A stretch of DNA of 64,000 nt from NCBI GenBank assembly GCA_030765055.1, contig CM060947.1:52555611-52619610 (forward strand), in the 5' to 3' direction. The translations under genes were made by a program, and so were the position numbers. Position 1 is the stretch's first letter. Each line of letters begins with the position of its first letter. The stretch comes from Mantis religiosa. Lineage: Eukaryota; Arthropoda; Insecta; Mantodea; Mantidae. Shown here piece after piece: positions 58,907 through 64,000 of the stretch. The notes below the pieces were generated by a model. That model saw only the letters and a program-made list of their open reading frames with translations. It did not search any database and was not told the origin of the DNA.

Positions 58907-60079
58907 TATATTATGCACGTCATTCAATGAGGACAGTCACGTGATAGTTGATCTATTGACCTCCTTTGTAGCCTCTTTTGGAAATACTTCCAAATGCACT
59001 TGTACGCCATTAAAGGAAAATAAAGATGGCAGTGCCCAGCCTACTTTCTTCTTCTTATATGTAAAACGAAATGTGTAATGAGACAGAATGGTATAATGAG
59101 AGATACGCGTTTTTAAGAATAGTTTCTGAAACAGCAAGCAGAAGATTACATTATCTACAATTTGTTTACATCAGCCATTACCTAAATATTCTTTGGTCTT
59201 AAATTCGTACAGTTGTTACAGTTTTGTAAGTGCTTTTGTTTCTGGTGATGTCATCAAAAGAGTACGGAATTTTAAAGCCAACACATAGCTACCTAGTTAT
59301 TTAATTTTAACAATCACTTTAGTTTACTGTACCTCTCATTCACCTAATATGAAACTATTTCTGTTTGTTTCAACCAACATAAATAAATATAGGAATAAGC
59401 TTTTGTAAATGTAGTTTCCAAAACATAATTGAATGTGGATAAAAGAAATTCACGTGAATCTTTAACATCCGCATGGTTCTATAAGTTAATGTGTTACAAG
59501 TTTTCCTTACTCATACATCCCCTTTTTTCCCAAGAAATTTTACAGTTAAATTGCACAATAAGGTAATAGAAATTAAGGAAGAAGTATGGTGCATATATTT
59601 ATTAGTAATAAATGTGTCATGGCTAAGTGAAGCCACGCCCAACATTTCAACATTTGAATAAGAAAGGGGCGTGGGCTATCTCAGTAAATTACTGACGAAG
59701 CCCCATTAAGGACCCGCTGTGCCAGTTACAAGATACCAAAAAGAGAAAAGTCCAAGCAATTTCCTTGGCTTGACGGAGATTTAACCAACTTCTGAGATAC
59801 AACTGCTCTTTCGTGTTATGTGACCAGAAGATTCCAACCGGTTACCATGGTAACTGGGGGACATTTAACCGTCACCATGGCGACCAATAGCATAACGTAA
59901 TTAAACTGTGTGCGTCTAATTTCAAAGGAACTTGGAGGCGAGCTTACAAAAAACAGCGCATTGTAATAAAAATGCAAACTTTTGATACCACTAATGCATT
60001 TAGTAACAGATTAAAATGTTAACTTACATGCATAAGGTAATTTCTTTGCAAACGGCATTTAAGAAAAATATTATCTTCT
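58907..60079. other. Unclassified DNA with X-box motifs
   Basis: No gene recognised. An inverted pair agccacgcccaac and gggcgtgggct lies near 59630-59680. Two RFX-like sites follow at 59841-59884. A block at 59060 (taaaacgaaatgtgtaatg) is shared with 22520. Confidence 0.5.
59841..59884. promoter_or_regulatory. Two RFX X-box-like palindromes
   Basis: GTTACCATGGTAAC (59841-59854) is a perfect 14-bp palindrome and an exact RFX X-box. GTCACCATGGCGAC (59871-59884) is a near match 16 bases on. No transcription unit is recognised nearby. Confidence 0.45.
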
Positions 60080-60510
60080 CTATTACTATAAACATAGTAG
60101 ATAGAGAATTTATTGCATTCCAACATAAAATTTTACTCTGAGACCATCTTAAAAACACGTTTTTTTTTAGAAATAGGTTCGTGCCCATAAACCATATCAA
60201 AAAAGAATTCGCTTAATAAATTACAAATTTGGTATTTTAATTCATTATCTTCCACAGTTTGAGAGATAAAGAATATTCTTGCATCTACGAGGAAATGTTG
60301 ATTATCTAAAATATGGCCTCATTGACTATCATTAAATTATCATATGTTTAAGATACTTTATGATAAATTAAATCCATAACTTGAACTTTCTGAAGTACTT
60401 CTCATTTAAATGACTTTTGCTTAACTGGTAAACCGTAAAAGAAATACAAAATATTACTGAACAAAAATATAGACCTTTTTACAACATACAATTTATGTAA
60501 AATGCATTTT
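60080..60510. repeat. AT-rich dispersed repeat copy
   Basis: Blocks in order: gaatttattgcattccaaca, cattatcttccacagttt, aaattatcatatgtttaaga, atgacttttgcttaactgg and taaaccgtaaa. Colinear with 35380-35820. Confidence 0.6.
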
Positions 60511-60556
60511 AATGGAACAGACAATTTCAGAGGTATTTTATATTGGTTTAAAAGTT

Positions 60557-60558
<2 letters not shown>

Positions 60559-60616
<58 letters not shown>
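60559..60616. repeat. TA microsatellite
   Basis: About 28 TA units, ended exactly by the LTR at 60617. Confidence 0.98.
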
Positions 60617-60619
<3 letters not shown>

Positions 60620-61116
60620 CACCCAATTGTCAGAAGGCACGAGCAACTGACAGCTAAGTGGGGCACAGGAAGAATTCAGAACACGCCTACCGATTTACCT
60701 TGTAGCGTTCACTGAGGGGGATGGTTGAAAAAACATCACTAGGGACTGTATCTTCTCTTTCCCTTCCCTCTAACGTCTGGAACAGAAGCGATAACGTTCC
60801 GAGCCGCGAAGCTTCCAGAAACAGCGATCTTCCTATATAAAGCCTGCAGTGGGCGAGACAGTTCAGTTCTTGGCGAGCAGCCGTGAGGAGCGCCGCACTA
60901 GTGAACGGACTGGAAGACTGTGTACGTGTATCAGAGGAGTTGTACGTAATTGTGGGTGTAGAGTGGACCTGTGACAGATGAACTGGCGAATTGTAATTGT
61001 GTGCACTACGTAATTCTGTGTAATTGGCAAGTGTTCCAACTGTAATTCGGTGGAAATAAAGAAGATTTTGAGTTTGTGCATTTGGAATTTTAATTTCCCG
61101 AACCCACAAAGTCACA
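60617..61116 (+). repeat. Solo-LTR-like repeat D
   Basis: 500 bases from TGTCACCCAATTGTC to AAAGTCACA. Contains a TATA box (ctatataaagcc, 60833-60844), AATAAA at 61055-61060, and the closing gaacccacaaagtcaca shared with copies B and C. Flanks ATAT and ATAT fit a 4-bp target duplication, though one side lies in the TA array and so is ambiguous. Multiple overlapping minus frames are shadows. Confidence 0.85.
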
Positions 61117-61554
61117 ATATAAAGTCGGTATTGGTTTTGTTTTCTCCTGGTAAGGCAAGCGCGGTTGATTCGGATTGGCAGGCGACTTTGATTTGTTTTT
61201 CAAAATCTGCTTCCTTGAGGGCGATAGTGTATTCTTTTTGGAACGACCTTTGTGGGCGAAAATGTTAACTACCTGAGACAGTTGAGTATGTAATACGATT
61301 GTGTTTCTTCAGCCTAAGTGAAAAAATGAGCTTGTTTTTCCGGAAAGCAGGTATGTAACTGCTCCATTTCTGGCATCTTGTTATATTTTAAGTTCTTTAA
61401 GATAAATTTATAAACCAATGTGCATTGAAATTGCTCCAGAAGCTTGTACAATAAGAAAATAGACTTTTAGTTAATGAATGGAAATAAATAATTTCTTCAC
61501 GCTAGCCGTATATAGGCTAAGGTTTTTGATAGATAGAGTCAACATGAAAAATTC
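61117..61554. other. No gene or known element seen
   Basis: A segment with moderate GC follows the LTR to about 61270 and is not retroelement-coding as far as I can read. Confidence 0.45.
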
Positions 61555-61715
61555 AATGCCAGGGCCGGGATTTGAACCACTAATCTCCTAGTTAACGTCC
61601 ATTCGCTCTTAACCTTTGAGCTACCATCGCCAACGTGCCGTCCTGACATTAAATTCTCCAGTTGACTTATATATTTCCCCGGTAGACCACTAGGGGCTCT
61701 CGCATCCGAGATACA
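61555..61715 (-). repeat. SINE type 3, minus copy
   Basis: The complement gives an A-box region gatggtagctcaaaggttaa and a B box gtggttcaaatcccgg. Similarity to 13823-13935 continues past the head through an aactggagaatt block to ctaggggctctc. Confidence 0.8.
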
Positions 61716-61893
61716 CCGTTTGTGGCGACTTACTATCGTAAGTACTTAAGTCCCAGGCTTCATCATCATAGACTTTCTTATATCCATAATCCTGTTTATT
61801 ATAATAGTTACTTAATCAGTAGTGCTAACGGGCAAAACTAAATATCGCTACAACAACGGGATAAGAAGCTAAAGATAAGGCAGGGGATTTAGT

Positions 61894-61980
61894 ATTTTTT
61901 ATTTTTATTTACATCTCCCAACGTTAAGTTACATCGCCCGATGAATAAAATGGGTGAAATGATGCTCACATGAGCCCAGA
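61894..61980 (-). repeat. SINE type 1, tail-side fragment
   Basis: tttttatttacatctcccaa, gatgaataaaatgggtgaaa, then gatgctcacatgagcccag. It stops there. Confidence 0.8.
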
Positions 61981-63574
61981 AAAATGGGGAATGTTATCAC
62001 GAGATCTGTGTGGGCGCTGTGGGAAAAAAGCAGTCCATAGGTTGAAAATGTTTGTGAAATGTATAAAGATATGAATGTACAGGTGTTGCAATGTGTTAGT
62101 TTGTTCTCATGATTATATTATGTACCGGAATTGAATGCTTCACTCTTTTTCTTTACATCCCTTTTCGTCCACTTTGCCAATCCTATGCATACTCCAATTA
62201 CGGGCGATTAGAACTAATTTCGGCTTGGAATAAAAATTAAAACGGGAGTGTACTTAAAATAATTCATCACAAACTTAGCATTTAGCATAATCTAGATCGT
62301 TCAAGCTTAAATATGAGGTAAAAAATATTTAATATTTTCGTGACAAATAGCGCTTTTGTGAAAGATTTTCAAAATGTTGATCCGATTCACAGGTGCTTAC
62401 CTTATCAAAGAATTTCGAATTTCAAATTCATCACACATCACCGGTTATTTTTGTGTGTATTTTTGTGTGTTTAAGTAAAGCAACAAGATTTGTTGGAGTA
62501 GTTTGTATAAAATAAATAAAAATAGGATATTGGATACAGAAAGTCATACAAATGGAATATAGCGGGGCTTTTCCACAGCACAAGTATATATGATTTATGT
62601 TTCTTATAGCCTGTATGTCCTAAGATAATTAAATTATAAGATACGATATCTGGTATAGCGTTACGTGCTGCACAAAAGGGAACATTTTTTCCAATACCTC
62701 CTCCCTAAAGATCTATCTTCGCCGCTGACAACCGGACAGGATCTGTCAGAACCAGGGTGTTCCCTATATTGTGTATCACCCTCACGATCAACATCATTGT
62801 CTGTCAAGACAATAGGGTAGGGGTGCAGTCCCAATAGAGACGCGACGTTCCGTGGTGGTTGCGGCTTCGATATATCGGGGGAATTTCCGCACCGAGAACC
62901 ATTAGAGCACTTAACAAGGCGTTTGCATGCACCCTTCCTCCCAAAATGTGCACCGGTTAAGAACCCTGGGAATCTTGAACCACCTCACATTCTCTACTAC
63001 TCCATTGCATTACACTGAAAAGTTGGATATAAACCTTCATTTAAAATACACGTCCCAGGATTGAAAAGACGTTTCCACTTTATTCCTTACCTATTAAGTG
63101 GACAAACATCAGACACAAAACTTTGATACCGAGATTCACCTTTTGAGGTTTCTTAAAGAAGCAAAGCATGTTCATATTTTCTTTTACGAGGACAGCACAA
63201 AACATTTTTAAAGCGCCGTTTTTTTAAATAGATTAATTCTTTACTACTGTAAATATAAGTACAGTAGCATTAATAAGTATATTTGTAGCAATAATACAAG
63301 AAAATGCAGAAAGCCTTCAATTTTCGATGTATAAAATGTATTTACTAGGAAAATAATACGATCTAAATACAACCACAAAGAAAACGAAAATAACTCTGGG
63401 AAACAAAAAAATAATATTTGAATGTTTCGAGCACTTCATGAGGCAATTTATCTTAATTTTGGGTTGCGAAAAACAAATATGACAATGAAAAAAATGTATT
63501 AGGTCTCGTTTCTATAATATACACAAGGTGGAAGTATTATATATTAACGGATTGAGAGAAAAGGATACATTTTA
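61981..63574. other. Unclassified DNA, no gene seen
   Basis: A GC-richer patch at 62650-63000 has no recognisable coding or repeat signature. The remainder is AT-rich. Confidence 0.5.
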
Positions 63575-63985
63575 ATTACATAAGTACTAACAACAATGAA
63601 AATGCATAAATGATAAATATATTACAAATGCATTCAGCATGGAAATGTTCAGCATTGTGTAACAAGAGGCCACCTTCTACAGCGTCTATCGGTAGCATAA
63701 ACAGTGCATTTTTCATCAAGTGCATCTATTCCTCCTTTTGTGGCACTATAGTACTCAATTATCTCAGGTTTCTTTGTTTCCTGGTTCGCTGAAGCACTGT
63801 AGTGCATCAAAGATACCAAAAAACACTGTCCTTTTGGTTTTGTTACATAGGAGACCAATGATAAATTGTTTCCAAATCCAAACAATGAAGATCCAGGTTT
63901 CCTGGCTTTGGATGGCAAAAATTCTTTTGGAATTTCTTTCTTTTTTTTTTCTTTAAGGTTCCCACATAAGTAAGGCACCTTTTCC
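63575..63985 (-). pseudogene. piggyBac-type transposase relic, C-terminal part
   Basis: The minus strand from 63978 reads IPKEFLPSKARKPGSSLFGF, LSLVSYVTKPKGQCFLVSLM, then ETKKPEIIEYYSATKGGIDALDEKC and DRRCRRWPL, ending at a stop near 63649. A shifted frame then gives MLNISMLNAFVIYLS. This matches the DDE_Tnp_1_7 domain of piggyBac transposases: the TKGGxDxxD block holds the late catalytic aspartates, followed by the RRWP block and the M-L-N/D helix. Earlier catalytic residues lie outside the window or are lost. The frameshift and a stop near 63575 show decay. The aspartates of the TKGG block are intact. Confidence 0.85.
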
Positions 63986-64000
63986 TTAGTTCATTAACAA

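Noticed and set aside
60402..60715. Ile/Tyr-repeat frames on both strands
   Set aside because: Created by the TA microsatellite.
60687..61115. 142-codon minus-strand frame
   Set aside because: It lies antisense within solo LTR D and shows no protein similarity.

Overview
The window looks like intergenic or intronic DNA from a large, AT-rich, repeat-laden insect genome. No intact protein-coding gene was found. Every protein similarity I recognise belongs to a transposable element, and each is broken by stops, frameshifts or truncation. The mix (D34D mariners, a LINE family with a DDQ box, a Penelope-like GIY-YIG end, piggyBac, hAT/ZMYM1-like, several tRNA-derived SINEs and small solo LTRs) fits an arthropod. 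A cockroach or termite is my guess from general resemblance only; it is not proven by the sequence.

Layout. 1-9.8 kb holds a hAT transposase relic (2983-3783) and a dispersed repeat split by a 5'-truncated LINE with an 11-bp target duplication. 9.8-14 kb holds a solo-LTR-like repeat split by a complete but dead mariner, then a tRNA-type SINE split by a second LINE of the same family. 14-21 kb carries four SINE types, one containing a 497-bp insert between 15-bp direct repeats. 22.7-28.8 kb has three LINE 3' remnants and a second copy of SINE type 2. 28.8-40 kb is mostly unclassified AT-rich DNA with a few promoter-like motifs, a second solo LTR and a SINE.

40-50.7 kb is the richest part. A direct duplication has one copy carrying a mariner, which itself carries a 505-bp solo LTR, while the other copy has an empty mariner site and a SINE. 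Two more relatives of that mariner follow, then a Penelope-like 3' end. 50.7-53.3 kb has a terminal-inverted-repeat element with a Myb/SANT-like relic, a LINE C-terminus and another SINE. 54-61 kb has clustered SINEs, a 910-bp AAT array growing out of a SINE tail, a foldback transposon, and a solo LTR inserted at the edge of a TA array. A piggyBac transposase relic lies at the right edge.

The 'genes' here do not work together. What the window records is a layered insertion history that can be ordered in time from target-site duplications and nesting. Type names (SINE 1 to 4, LTR A to D) are local labels. Coordinates of old repeats are approximate unless a target duplication is stated.
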